Shown here: positions 9,106 to 16,904 of the stretch, in pieces | Position numbering within the stretch: position 1 is the first letter of the stretch | Layout: every line of letters starts with the position of its first letter | Assembly: GCA_001604565.1 (NCBI GenBank) | Contig: LVBV01000013.1 | Span: 1 to 50,138, forward strand | Source: Puniceicoccales bacterium Verruco_01 | GTDB taxonomy: Bacteria > Verrucomicrobiota > Verrucomicrobiia > Opitutales > Oceanipulchritudinaceae | Reading direction: 5' to 3' | Length of the DNA: 50,138 bases | Translations under genes and position numbers: made by a program | The notes under the pieces: model-generated | Told to the model about the DNA's origin: nothing | The model's input: the letters and a program-made list of their open reading frames with translations, nothing else | Databases searched by the model: none

Positions 9106-10293
9106 ATGCGCGTCCTTGCCATTTTCGACAAATTTCGCGGCTCGCTGAGTGCGGAAGAAGCCTGCCGCATCGCGGCGGACGCGGCACGGGGACTCGGCCA
9201 CGAGGCAGCGGCGCTGCCCCTTTCCGACGGCGGCGAGGGCTTTGCGGCGATCCTGACGGGAGCGGCGGGGGGGACGGCGGTCACTGCGGAGGTGACGCTT
9301 CCCCTCGGCGGGAAAACCACGGCCACCTTCGGCATGGTGGAGGCTTCCGCGCTGCCCGGTCCCGCGCGCGATCTCCTTCCGGCCCTTCCGGCGGAAGGGT
9401 GGGTGGCCGTCCTTGAAATGGCCTCGGCAAGCGGGCTTTCCCTGATCTTGCAGGACAAGCGCGATCCCTGGGCGGTGTCGAGCTTCGGCACGGGGGAACT
9501 TCTCCTTGCCGCCGCGCGGGCCGGGGCGGACGCGCTTCTCCTTGGCATCGGCGGAAGCGGCACGGCGGACCTCGGCTGTGGGGCGCTCGCGGCACTCGGG
9601 GTAGAATTTGTGCGGAAGGACGGCACGCGGATCGAGCGCCCGGTGCCGAGACGCTGGCCGGAGGTGGCGCGCCTTGCCGGGAGCGCGGTGAATCTCCCGC
9701 CGATCCTCGTCGCGGCGGATGTGGAGAGCCCCCTTTGCGGCCCTTGCGGCGCGGCGGCGCTCTTTGCTCCGCAGAAGGGACTGCCGGTGGCGGAGATCCC
9801 GGCGCTCGATTCGGCGCTTTTGCGCATGGCGGGGCTCCTTTCCAAACACCTCGGCGCTGCGGACGCGGTGGCGAATCGGCGCTTTTCCGGCGCGGCGGGC
9901 GGGATCGGCCTCGCTCTGGAACTGGCTTTTCGCGCGCGGATCGTCACGGGTTTTGACGTCTTTTCCGCATGGACGGACCTAGACCGCAAAATCGCGGCGG
10001 CGGACCTTGTCCTGACCGGCGAAGGCTCCCTCGACGCGGGCTCGCTTTCCGGCAAGGGACCGGTGCGGATCGCCCGCCGGGCCGCCGCGGCGGGCAAGCG
10101 GGTTGTCTTTCTCGCCGGAAGAGTCGAGGAGGCCGCCGTTCGGTCGCTTGCCGCGGAAAGCCCGCTTGTTACGGTCGCCGCCATCACGGCGCCGGGCATG
10201 GAACAGGCCGCGGCCTTCGCCGCCGCGCCGGAACTTTTGCGCGCCGCCGTGGAGGGGCACCTCGTCCCGCTTCGGGCTCTTCGCGGAAAGTGA
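9106..10293 (+). CDS. glxK: Glycerate kinase (GarK/GlxK type)
   Basis: It phosphorylates D-glycerate with ATP, normally at carbon 2, feeding glyoxylate or tartronate breakdown into glycolysis. The 395-residue length fits the type I family (about 380). Visible motifs are 'DKFRGSLSAEEA' (9-20), 'LPLSDGGEGFAA' (42-53), 'GIGGSGTADLGCGALAALG' in the middle and 'LVLTGEGSLDAGSLSGKGP' near the C-terminus. It is followed after 46 bases by orn on the same strand. Which carbon is phosphorylated (2- or 3-) is inferred from the family. The gene symbol is by similarity; garK would be equally valid. Confidence 0.92.
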   Translation: MRVLAIFDKFRGSLSAEEACRIAADAARGLGHEAAALPLSDGGEGFAAILTGAAGGTAVTAEVTLPLGGKTTATFGMVEASALPGPARDLLPALPAEGWVAVLEMASASGLSLILQDKRDPWAVSSFGTGELLLAAARAGADALLLGIGGSGTADLGCGALAALGVEFVRKDGTRIERPVPRRWPEVARLAGSAVNLPPILVAADVESPLCGPCGAAALFAPQKGLPVAEIPALDSALLRMAGLLSKHLGAADAVANRRFSGAAGGIGLALELAFRARIVTGFDVFSAWTDLDRKIAAADLVLTGEGSLDAGSLSGKGPVRIARRAAAAGKRVVFLAGRVEEAAVRSLAAESPLVTVAAITAPGMEQAAAFAAAPELLRAAVEGHLVPLRALRGK

Positions 10294-10339
10294 GTGGATT
10301 GTCTTTACTTGGCGGCGCGGCGGACGCAGGGTAACGGAA

Positions 10340-10882
10340 ATGTCCGCAGACGACCGATTGTTCTGGCTCGATATGGAAATGAGCGGCCTGGATCCCTCGC
10401 GCGACCGGATCCTTGAGGCGGCGGCGATCGTCACGAGCATCCGGCTGGAGGAACTGGAACGCTACGAAACCTGCGTCCGCCAGCCGCCCGAGGTGCTTTC
10501 CGGCATGAACGACTGGTGCCGCCAGCACCACGGCGCGAGCGGACTCACTGCCCGCGTTTCCAGCGGTATTTCCGAGGCGGCGCTCGACGAGGCCTTCTGT
10601 AATCTCGCGGACCGCTACTTCCAAAAAAATCCCGTGATCCTCGCGGGCAATTCCATCGCGCAGGACCGCCGCTTCGTGGAACGGTACCTGCCCCGCTTCA
10701 CCGCCCGGCTCCATTACCGGATGCTGGATGTGAGTAGCTTCAAGATCGTCTTCGAGAGCCTTTTTTCCGTCCCGTACGTGAAGGCGAACGCCCACCGCGC
10801 GCTGGAGGACGTGCGCGAGTCGATTGGCGAATTCCGCTACTACGTGGGCGCCATCGACCCTTCGCGCCTGCCCAAGAGATAG
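10340..10882 (+). CDS. orn: Oligoribonuclease
   Basis: Orn degrades the shortest RNA oligomers, 2-5 nt, including the pGpG product of cyclic-di-GMP turnover. With the ATG at 10340 it has 180 residues, exactly the family size. The full DEDDh set is present: Asp11 and Glu13 in 'LDMEMSGLDP', Asp109 in 'GNSIAQDRRF', and His152 and Asp157 in 'ANAHRALEDVRES'. The in-frame upstream extension to 10103 lies inside the glycerate kinase gene and is not part of it. The gene converges on hemH with a 15-base gap. Confidence 0.96.
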   Translation: MSADDRLFWLDMEMSGLDPSRDRILEAAAIVTSIRLEELERYETCVRQPPEVLSGMNDWCRQHHGASGLTARVSSGISEAALDEAFCNLADRYFQKNPVILAGNSIAQDRRFVERYLPRFTARLHYRMLDVSSFKIVFESLFSVPYVKANAHRALEDVRESIGEFRYYVGAIDPSRLPKR

Positions 10883-10897
10883 AGCATCCGACTCTAC

Positions 10898-11920
10898 TTA
10901 TCGCATCGCCCGTTCCCAGTCGCGCACCTTCGCGGCGAGGAAGTCGAGGAAGGAGGGAGAGTCGTTGAGGCAGGGGACTAGAGTGATTTCGCCGCCGCCC
11001 GCCTCCGTATACAGGGCCCGACCCTCCTGCGCGATCTCGCCAAGGGTTTCGAGGCAGTCGGTCACAAAGCTCGGGCAGAGGACCAGGAGCCGCTCCGGCT
11101 TTTCCTTCGCGATTTCGGCAAGCCGCACAAAGGTGTAGGGCCTCAGCCACCGTCCTTTCCCAAGGCGGCTCTGGAAGGAGACGGAGACTTTTCCCGGTTC
11201 AAGGCCGAGGCGGCAGGTCAAAAGCTCCGCCGTTTTCAGGCACTGGGCGCGGTAGCAGGTGGCGTGGCAGGGATGCGGCGTTTTGCAGCAGTCTTCCGAG
11301 GCAAGGCAGTGCCCGTGCGAGGGATCGGCCTTGCGCAGGTGCCGCTCCGGGATGCCGTGGAAGGACAGGAGCAGCCGGTCGCAGCCCTTTTCCAGATACG
11401 GGCCTGCGCTGGTGGCGAGGGCGCCGATGTAGCCCTCCTCCGCGTAAATGGGCGGCTGGATCGTGAGCGAAACCTTCGGCGCGAGAGAGTGGAAAACCTC
11501 CTTCACGCGCAGGGCCGCCGTTTGGTAACTGGAGGCGGCGTGGTGCGGGAACATCGGGATCGCGAGGACCTCCTCCGCCCCGGCCCGGACGATTTCTCCC
11601 ACGGCGCTCTCGATGGAGGGGTTTCCGTAGCGCATGGCAAGGTGAACGGAAAGCCCCGTCCGCTTCTCCAAACCCGCCGCCTGCCGGCGCGAGAGGGCGA
11701 CAAGCGGCGAGCCCTCCTTCGTCCACACCCTTGCATAGGCCGCCGCCGACCTCTTCGGGCGCAAGGGCAGGATGACGCCCTCCAGAAGAGCCTTGCGCAG
11801 AAGCCAGGGCAGGTCGATCACGGAAGGGTCGGACAAAAACTCCCGCAAAAAGCGCCGCACGTCGCCCACGGAGGGCGAGTCGGGGGAGCCGAGGTTCACG
11901 AGCAGGACCGCCTTGCGCAT
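10898..11920 (-). CDS. hemH: Ferrochelatase
   Basis: HemH inserts ferrous iron into protoporphyrin IX, the last step of protohaem synthesis. The ATG at 11920 follows directly on a GTG (11923), which is an equal candidate; numbering here counts that GTG as residue 1. Family landmarks are 'KAVLLVNLGSPDSP', 'AMRYGNPSI', 'IPMFPHHAASSYQTA', and 'LLLSFHGIPERHLRKADP' with the catalytic His189. 'FVTDCLETLGEI' near 287-298 carries the conserved Glu. Seven Cys lie between residues 206 and 237 (206, 212, 213, 219, 223, 228, 237), where some bacterial ferrochelatases hold a [2Fe-2S] cluster. The length (341) is normal. Confidence 0.95.
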   Translation of the reverse strand: MRKAVLLVNLGSPDSPSVGDVRRFLREFLSDPSVIDLPWLLRKALLEGVILPLRPKRSAAAYARVWTKEGSPLVALSRRQAAGLEKRTGLSVHLAMRYGNPSIESAVGEIVRAGAEEVLAIPMFPHHAASSYQTAALRVKEVFHSLAPKVSLTIQPPIYAEEGYIGALATSAGPYLEKGCDRLLLSFHGIPERHLRKADPSHGHCLASEDCCKTPHPCHATCYRAQCLKTAELLTCRLGLEPGKVSVSFQSRLGKGRWLRPYTFVRLAEIAKEKPERLLVLCPSFVTDCLETLGEIAQEGRALYTEAGGGEITLVPCLNDSPSFLDFLAAKVRDWERAMR

Positions 11921-11993
11921 CACCGCTCAGAATGAGGCGTCCGCGTCCCGAAGGCAACCGGGGATCCGCCACCGCCGGAAACGTCCCGGGGGC

Positions 11994-13535
11994 TCAGTGC
12001 ATGATGGCCGTCTCGTCGCAGGTCCAGTCCGCCTGATAGTCCCAGAAGACGCGGTCCGGCGCGGAGCCCGACATGAAGTAATACCACTTTTCGCTGCTGA
12101 AGCAGTACATCATGGGATAGGAATCCTTCGACACGTACCACCATGCGCCGGTCGCGCAGTCCCAGAGGACGAGCGCGCCGCCGCCGATGGAATAGACGTA
12201 CTGCCAGCCATGCGCGCCGTGCCAGAGCCAGTGGCCGAAAGTGACATCGTCGTAGTAAAGGGTGCCGTACCAGCCGCCCGTGAACCATCCCTGCCGGGCG
12301 GAGGTCGAGTCGCTCCATTGGAGGATGCTGTCGCCGCCCCGTATGATGGTGTATCCCGCGAGGTTGTAACCGACCTCCCGAAGCGAGTCATAGTCGCCGC
12401 TCAGGCTGTAGGTGTTGATCCAGACATCCGCCTCCTCCGCCTCGCGCCAGAGGGCCTGCGCGTCGTCCCAGACGAGAAAGAGCTTGTCGGCCAGTTTTGC
12501 GCGCATCTCCGGCGCGGAGGACCAGTAAATCGCGAAACACCCGCCCGAAAGACAGATATGGGACTCGGGGGTGTAGGAGAGGCTCGCGGAATAGGCCGGA
12601 CTCCCAAGACGCAGAAGAGCCGAATCGGCCACGACCACCTTGCCGCCGTTGTTGCCGGTGGCTCCAAGGATCAGTGTGCCGGTGTACAGCTCCGAACCGG
12701 TTCCCTTCACCTTGAGGACGGAATCGTTGCCGTCCGCCTCGCGTCCCACGTAGGTGACGGGGCTGAATCCGGTGGCGCCGAGCTGGAGGTGCAGCTCGTT
12801 GCGGTCCCCGTGCCCGCCCACGGTCAGCTCCCCCGTGAGGGTGAAGCCGCTCCCCGCGTCGAGAAAGACGGCCTGATTCCCGTTGCCGTGATCCGCGTCG
12901 TTTTCCTGGCCGAGACCCACGCAGAGGTTGGTGGCGGTGACGGTGGAGGCGCCGCGGACGTGAAGGGTTGCCCGGTTGCCGTAGGCGCCGACATACACCT
13001 GACCGGTCGCGACAAGGGACGAGGCTCCGGAAAGCATCAGGGAATTGTCGGAGGCGGCGCGCTGGCCGCTGATGACACAGTCGGGGCTCGTGGCGGAGGC
13101 ACCGTCTTCAAGACGCACCGCGTTTGCGCCGCCATTGTTTCCCGCGATCAGCCCGGAGGAATTGATCCATTTCGTCCCCGCACCCGTGACGATGAGGAGG
13201 TTGCCGTCGGCCCCAGTGTTTTTGCCGAGGCAGCCGAGGTGATCGGAAAGTGTCGCCCCGCTCTTGACGGTGAGGCGGTTGCGGCTCGTCGTGTTGCCGA
13301 GGATCGCGTCGGTCGAGGCGTTGAAATTCTCCGCCGTGCCGGTGTCGATCACGTTCCATGCGTAATCGGGGGCGGCGGCCCCGGTGTCGAGCGTGGCGGG
13401 GGTCACGGCGCTGTTGAGGAAGGGGCTGGCCTGACTGCCGTCACCGGCGACAAGGGCGTGGCCGGCAAGGGCGAGACCGGCGAGGGGAATGATCCGCGCA
13501 CAACCGCGGGTGGAAGGCAGGTGGGAATGGAACAT
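11994..13535 (-). CDS. Secreted passenger-like repeat protein with aromatic C-terminal module
   Basis: A 513-residue exported protein of unknown function. The N-terminus has a basic stretch and a hydrophobic core ('IIPLAGLALAGHALVAG'), a probable signal peptide. Residues 60-320 repeat short Gly/Asn/Thr-rich strands such as 'LTVKSGATL', 'LLIVTGAGTKW', 'LHVRGASTVTATNLCVG' and 'ELTVGGHGDRNELHL', the look of a right-handed beta-helix as in autotransporter passengers. Residues about 415-505 switch to a Trp/Tyr-rich repeat ('GGWYGTLYYDDV', 'GHWLWHGAHGWQYVYS', 'GAWWYVSKDSYPMMYCFS', 'KWYYFMSG'), a tail I associate with exported verrucomicrobial proteins. No beta-barrel is seen, so it is not a classical autotransporter. 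It is divergent from proA. Confidence 0.8.
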   Translation of the reverse strand: MFHSHLPSTRGCARIIPLAGLALAGHALVAGDGSQASPFLNSAVTPATLDTGAAAPDYAWNVIDTGTAENFNASTDAILGNTTSRNRLTVKSGATLSDHLGCLGKNTGADGNLLIVTGAGTKWINSSGLIAGNNGGANAVRLEDGASATSPDCVISGQRAASDNSLMLSGASSLVATGQVYVGAYGNRATLHVRGASTVTATNLCVGLGQENDADHGNGNQAVFLDAGSGFTLTGELTVGGHGDRNELHLQLGATGFSPVTYVGREADGNDSVLKVKGTGSELYTGTLILGATGNNGGKVVVADSALLRLGSPAYSASLSYTPESHICLSGGCFAIYWSSAPEMRAKLADKLFLVWDDAQALWREAEEADVWINTYSLSGDYDSLREVGYNLAGYTIIRGGDSILQWSDSTSARQGWFTGGWYGTLYYDDVTFGHWLWHGAHGWQYVYSIGGGALVLWDCATGAWWYVSKDSYPMMYCFSSEKWYYFMSGSAPDRVFWDYQADWTCDETAIMH

Positions 13536-13674
13536 GGCGGGAATGCGGCCCGCCTTCGGCCCGTCACGTCAACCCGGCGCAGGGGCGAAGGTGTAAAGAA
13601 AGCCGTTGATAATTCTCAATGATTCGCCCGGTCCCTCCTTTGTCAAGCTGCGGAAAAACGCATTGCTTCGGCCC

Positions 13675-13690
13675 GCAGGGTTGACCCTGC
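13675..13690 (+). promoter_or_regulatory. GC-rich hairpin in the proA leader
   Basis: A perfect 6-bp stem, gcaggg/ccctgc, closed by the tetraloop ttga, ends 25 bases before the proA start codon. It has no T run, so it is not a terminator. It could affect ribosome access; nothing else supports that. Confidence 0.25.
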
Positions 13691-13715
13691 CTCGCCTGTC
13701 GATTTGACTTCCTCC

Positions 13716-15002
13716 ATGAGCGAAGAGTCCAGTATCGACAAACTCGTCACCGATCTTGCGAAGGCGGCCCTCGACGCCTCGCGCGTGATGGGCGGCGTGC
13801 CTACTCCGCGCAAGAATGTGACTCTTCTCAAGCTCGCCGAGCTCCTCGAAAAAAAGAGCGAGGATATCGTGATCGCCAACCAGCAGGACGTGGAGGCGGC
13901 GCGCATGGCGGGCCTTTCCAAGGCGATGGTGGACCGCCTGATGCTGGACGAAAAACGCGTGGCCAAGATGGCCAAGGGCGTGCGCGAGGTGGCGGAGCTT
14001 CCCGACCCCGTCGGCGAACAGATTGAAAAGAACGTCCGCCCGAACGGCTTGGACATCCGCAAGGTGCGCGTGCCGATCGGCGTCATCGGCATCATTTACG
14101 AGAGCCGCCCGAACGTGACGATCGACTGCGCGTCCCTCTGCTTCAAGAGCGGCAACGCCTGCATCCTGCGCGGCGGACGCGAGGCGTACAACACGAACCT
14201 CTTCCTTGTGAAACTGATCCACGAGGTGCTGGAAGCCGAGGGCCTGCCGAGGGCCGCCGTTTCCTTCATCGAGACGACCGAGCGCTACGCCCTGCACCGG
14301 CTGCTCAAATTGGACCAGTACGTCCACTGCATCATTCCGCGCGGGGGCGAGGGCCTCATCCGCATGGTGACCGAGGAGGCCCACATGCCCGTCATCAAGC
14401 ACTACAAGGGCGTGTGCAACGCCTACATCGACAAGGCGGCGGATTGCGACATGGCGGTCAAAATCGTCATGAACGCCAAGACGCAGCGCCCCGGCGTCTG
14501 CAACGCCATCGAGAACCTCGTCGTCCACAAGGATGTGGTGGATTCCATCCTCCCCTACGTGGCGAAGGCCCTCGCGGGAGCGGGCGTGGAGCTGCGCTGC
14601 GACCCGACGAGCCTCATGGCCTTGGAAATGTTCGGTGGCTTCAAGGGTCTCAAGGAGGCGACCGAGGAGGACTATTACGAGGAATACCTCGACCTCATCC
14701 TCTCGATCCGCGTCGTGAACGACCTGGAAAGCGCCATCGACTTCATCAACCGCTACGGCTCGGCGCACTCGGATTGCATCATCACGAGCGACGAGGCGGC
14801 GGCGAAGAAGTTCCTCGCGGGCGTGGACAGCGCGACGGTGTACTGGAACGCCTCCACCCGCTTCACCGACGGCTACGAATTCGGCATGGGCGCGGAAATC
14901 GGCATCTCGACGGACCGCCTCCATGCGCGCGGTCCGATGGGACTCAAGGAACTGACGACCTACAAATACCAGATTTACGGCAGCGGCCAGCTCCGCGGAT
15001 AG
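13716..15002 (+). CDS. proA: Glutamate-5-semialdehyde dehydrogenase (gamma-glutamyl phosphate reductase)
   Basis: ProA reduces gamma-glutamyl phosphate with NADPH to glutamate semialdehyde, the second step of proline synthesis. The ATG at 13716 gives 428 residues; a TTG four codons upstream is less likely. The signatures are 'VPIGVIGIIYESRPNVT' (119-135), 'LRGGREAYNTN' (151-161), and 'KTQRPGVCNAIENL' with the catalytic Cys262. 'GYEFGMGAEIGISTDRLHARGPMGL' near the C-terminus is the usual ProA ending, here only partly quoted as 'TDRLHARGPMGL'. The partner proB is not in the window. A short YciI-like gene follows 64 bases downstream on the same strand and may be co-transcribed. Confidence 0.96.
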   Translation: MSEESSIDKLVTDLAKAALDASRVMGGVPTPRKNVTLLKLAELLEKKSEDIVIANQQDVEAARMAGLSKAMVDRLMLDEKRVAKMAKGVREVAELPDPVGEQIEKNVRPNGLDIRKVRVPIGVIGIIYESRPNVTIDCASLCFKSGNACILRGGREAYNTNLFLVKLIHEVLEAEGLPRAAVSFIETTERYALHRLLKLDQYVHCIIPRGGEGLIRMVTEEAHMPVIKHYKGVCNAYIDKAADCDMAVKIVMNAKTQRPGVCNAIENLVVHKDVVDSILPYVAKALAGAGVELRCDPTSLMALEMFGGFKGLKEATEEDYYEEYLDLILSIRVVNDLESAIDFINRYGSAHSDCIITSDEAAAKKFLAGVDSATVYWNASTRFTDGYEFGMGAEIGISTDRLHARGPMGLKELTTYKYQIYGSGQLRG

Positions 15003-15066
15003 GCTGCGGCCCCGGCGGACGGGGCTGACGCGGTGGGACGCTGCCGGCACGGAAAGGAAAAACGCA

Positions 15067-15366
15067 ATGTTCATTGTGCGCATCTCCTACATCGTTCCGC
15101 TGGAAGTGGTGGACCGCTTCCTCGCAGATCACGTCGAATGGCTCCACAAGTTTGAAAAATCCGGGATGTTCCTCGTGTACGGGCGCCTTGTGCCGCGCAC
15201 GGGCGGGGTGATCGTGGCCCGGGCCGGGAGTCGTGACGAGCTTGAGGAGGCGATTGCGTCCGATCCCTTCCGCATCCACGGCGTGGGCACCTACGAGATC
15301 ACCGAGTTTGCCGAAAACCGCTCCTTCGCGGAGAAAGCGGCGGCGCTGGGCCTCGCTGCGGTGTAG
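15067..15366 (+). CDS. YciI-like protein
   Basis: A 99-residue protein with the ferredoxin-like alpha/beta layout of the YciI family. 'FIVRISYIVPLEVVDRFLADHVEWL' runs from the N-terminus with the conserved His at about residue 22, followed by 'GMFLVYGRLVPRTGGVIVA' and 'DELEEAIASDPFRIHGVGTYEI', where the conserved Asp-Pro sits. The family's biochemical role is poorly known; some members are fused to dehalogenase-like or transcription-factor domains. An A/G-rich ribosome-binding stretch (ggaaagg) lies about 10 bases before the ATG. It sits between proA and the DUF1805 gene, on the same strand as both. Confidence 0.85.
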   Translation: MFIVRISYIVPLEVVDRFLADHVEWLHKFEKSGMFLVYGRLVPRTGGVIVARAGSRDELEEAIASDPFRIHGVGTYEITEFAENRSFAEKAAALGLAAV

Positions 15367-15420
15367 AAGGCATGATAGAGCGCACTTGCGCCCGCGTTAT
15401 CCGCCGTTCATCCTGCCCCC

Positions 15421-15741
15421 ATGAGCGGTAACTGCGGCGCATCCATCGTGCAAACCGAGATTGACGGCGTTCCGGCGGAGGCGGCGGTCCTCCCCATCGG
15501 GCCGGTGAGCCTCGTGTACGCGAAGACGGCGAGGGGAATTCTGGCCTGCGGGGCGATCGACCCGGCGGCGCTTCAGAAGTTCGGCCTGCCCGCCGCGCGC
15601 GTGAAGCCCGTCGGCAGCCCCTCCATCGGCTCGCTTGCGGACCTATTGGCCGGAGAGGTGCGCGAGGCAAACGACGCCGCACAGGCCCTCGGCGTCAACG
15701 TCGGCATGAAGGGTCGCGACGTGATCGCGAAGCTCGCGTAG
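15421..15741 (+). CDS. DUF1805 (YunC-like) family protein
   Basis: A 106-residue protein that resembles the DUF1805 family, best known from Bacillus YunC and archaeal homologues. The core 'ARGILACGAIDPAALQKFGLPAARV' (quoted in pieces: 'GILACGAIDP', 'KFGLPAARV') matches the family's central motif, in which a Cys and Asp are conserved. The N-terminal 'GVPAEAAVLPIGPVSLVYAKT' fits the preceding beta hairpin. The function of the family is unknown. The gene starts 54 bases after the YciI-like gene and converges on the ABC ATPase gene with an 18-base gap. Family assignment is by eye and deserves a profile check. Confidence 0.72.
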   Translation: MSGNCGASIVQTEIDGVPAEAAVLPIGPVSLVYAKTARGILACGAIDPAALQKFGLPAARVKPVGSPSIGSLADLLAGEVREANDAAQALGVNVGMKGRDVIAKLA

Positions 15742-15759
15742 GGGAGGGAGGCCTTCCGC

Positions 15760-16554
15760 CTATTCCTCGTCCAGCCGCCAGCGCCCCTTCGGCGTGCGGC
15801 CAAGGACGAGCTTTTCCCCGAAGGCTTCCGAGAGAGTGGCGCCCGTCAGAACCTCCTCCACCTTGCCGGAGGCGAGGACGCGCCCGTTCTTGAGGAGCAG
15901 GACATGTCCGAAGGAGGGAGTGATCTCCTCCACGTGGTGCGTCACAAGAACGAGCGGCGGGGCGTCCTTCTTTTGCGCGACGCCCTCCACAAAGTCGAGA
16001 AAGCGCCGCCGGGCCACGGGGTCGAGGCCCGAGCAGGGCTCGTCGAGGATGAGAAGCTGCGGGTCCGCCATCATCGCCCGGGCGATGAGGACCCTCTGGC
16101 GCTCCCCCTGCGAGAGAAGCTCCCACGCGCGCTTGTGCAGGGCGGCAAGGCCCGATTCGTCGAGGAGCTGCGCCGCCTTCGCCGTCACCTCCGCAGGGGC
16201 CTCCTCCCACGGGTTCACAATGGCGCCGTGGCCGCTCGCCACGATTTCGAGCGCCGTGAAGCCCGGCTGGATCATCCGCTTGACGCTGCTCGACACGATG
16301 CCGAGCTTGGCGCGCAGTTCCTGCCACGGGAAGGCGCCGTACTGTTTGCCGCAGACGCGCACGACTCCCGCGCTGGGCGTAAGGTAGCCCGCCAGAACCG
16401 AGAGGAGCGAGGTCTTCCCCGAGCCGTTCGCGCCCATGAGGAGCCAGTTCTCGCCCGCGTTCACGCGCCAGTTCACGCCATCGAGGATCACGGAGTCCCC
16501 CCGGCGGACGCCAAGGCTCTCCAGCGCGATAATCTCCCCTTCGGAAGTCTGCAT
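15760..16554 (-). CDS. Stand-alone ABC-type ATP-binding protein
   Basis: A single ABC ATPase domain of 264 residues from the ATG at 16554 (a GTG three codons earlier at 16563 is also possible). Walker A is 'LMGANGSGKTSLL', the signature 'LSQGERQRVLIARAM', Walker B 'LLILDEPCSGLDP' and the switch His is in 'LVTHHVEEI'. The arrangement resembles the ModF/YlmA branch of soluble ABC proteins. No permease or binding protein is next to it, so it may pair with a distant permease or act on its own in the cytosol. It is convergent with the DUF1805 gene and probably monocistronic. Confidence 0.88.
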   Translation of the reverse strand: MQTSEGEIIALESLGVRRGDSVILDGVNWRVNAGENWLLMGANGSGKTSLLSVLAGYLTPSAGVVRVCGKQYGAFPWQELRAKLGIVSSSVKRMIQPGFTALEIVASGHGAIVNPWEEAPAEVTAKAAQLLDESGLAALHKRAWELLSQGERQRVLIARAMMADPQLLILDEPCSGLDPVARRRFLDFVEGVAQKKDAPPLVLVTHHVEEITPSFGHVLLLKNGRVLASGKVEEVLTGATLSEAFGEKLVLGRTPKGRWRLDEE

Positions 16555-16612
16555 GGGGCTCACTTATACCGCAGGCGAAGGAGAAAAGGAAGGAATCCGA
16601 CCAAAAGGGCGG

Positions 16613-16816
16613 CTACTTCCGGTACTTCGGGTAACCGCCGGGACGGCTCTCCATGAGCCAGTTCCAGAAGATCATCCAGATGCGGACCGGCAGGGAGAGA
16701 ACATTCCAGAAGAGGTTGCGGACGGGCTTGCGAGAGACAACGGAAGGCCTTGCGTCCGTGAGTCTTATGACTCTCACGGAACTACTGTGCAGGCGCGTCT
16801 TCCGGAACAGTGCCAT
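16613..16816 (-). CDS. Possible small basic membrane protein
   Basis: The ATG at 16816 opens a 67-residue frame. Its first 33 residues are strongly basic, followed by one hydrophobic, Trp-rich segment ('NLFWNVLSLPVRIWMIFWNWL', about 34-54, quoted as separate halves 'NLFWNVLSL' and 'IWMIFWNWL') and a short polar tail ending 'GGYPKYRK'. This looks like a single-pass inner-membrane peptide with its N-terminus in the cytosol. It sits between the ABC ATPase and the sulfotransferase gene on the same strand, in a gap that otherwise has no gene. I do not recognise it, and chance ORFs are common at this GC content, so the call rests on composition and position alone. Confidence 0.4.
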   Translation of the reverse strand: MALFRKTRLHSSSVRVIRLTDARPSVVSRKPVRNLFWNVLSLPVRIWMIFWNWLMESRPGGYPKYRK

Positions 16817-16904
16817 GGTGGAGAAGGGTAACGCGCCCGCCGGGCGCTGCAACGCATTTTGAAGAAATCCGGCAGCGCGGCTTTTCTTCCCGTGAGGGCC
16901 CGCC

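Noticed and set aside
11772-13622. 616-residue plus-strand ORF antisense to hemH and the aromatic-tailed protein
   Set aside because: Its sequence is Arg/Gly/Val-rich shadow translation of a GC-rich region; the minus-strand genes have clear motifs.
13606-13624. Fur-box-like sequence upstream of proA
   Set aside because: Only the first hexamer (gataat) agrees; the mirror half is absent and neither neighbour is an iron gene.
13641-13646. Perfect TTGACA on the minus strand upstream of the aromatic-tailed protein gene
   Set aside because: No acceptable -10 lies at 16-18 bases; a single hexamer is weak evidence.
13569-15083. 504-residue minus-strand ORF antisense to proA
   Set aside because: Opposite an intact proA; composition typical of antisense frames in GC-rich DNA.
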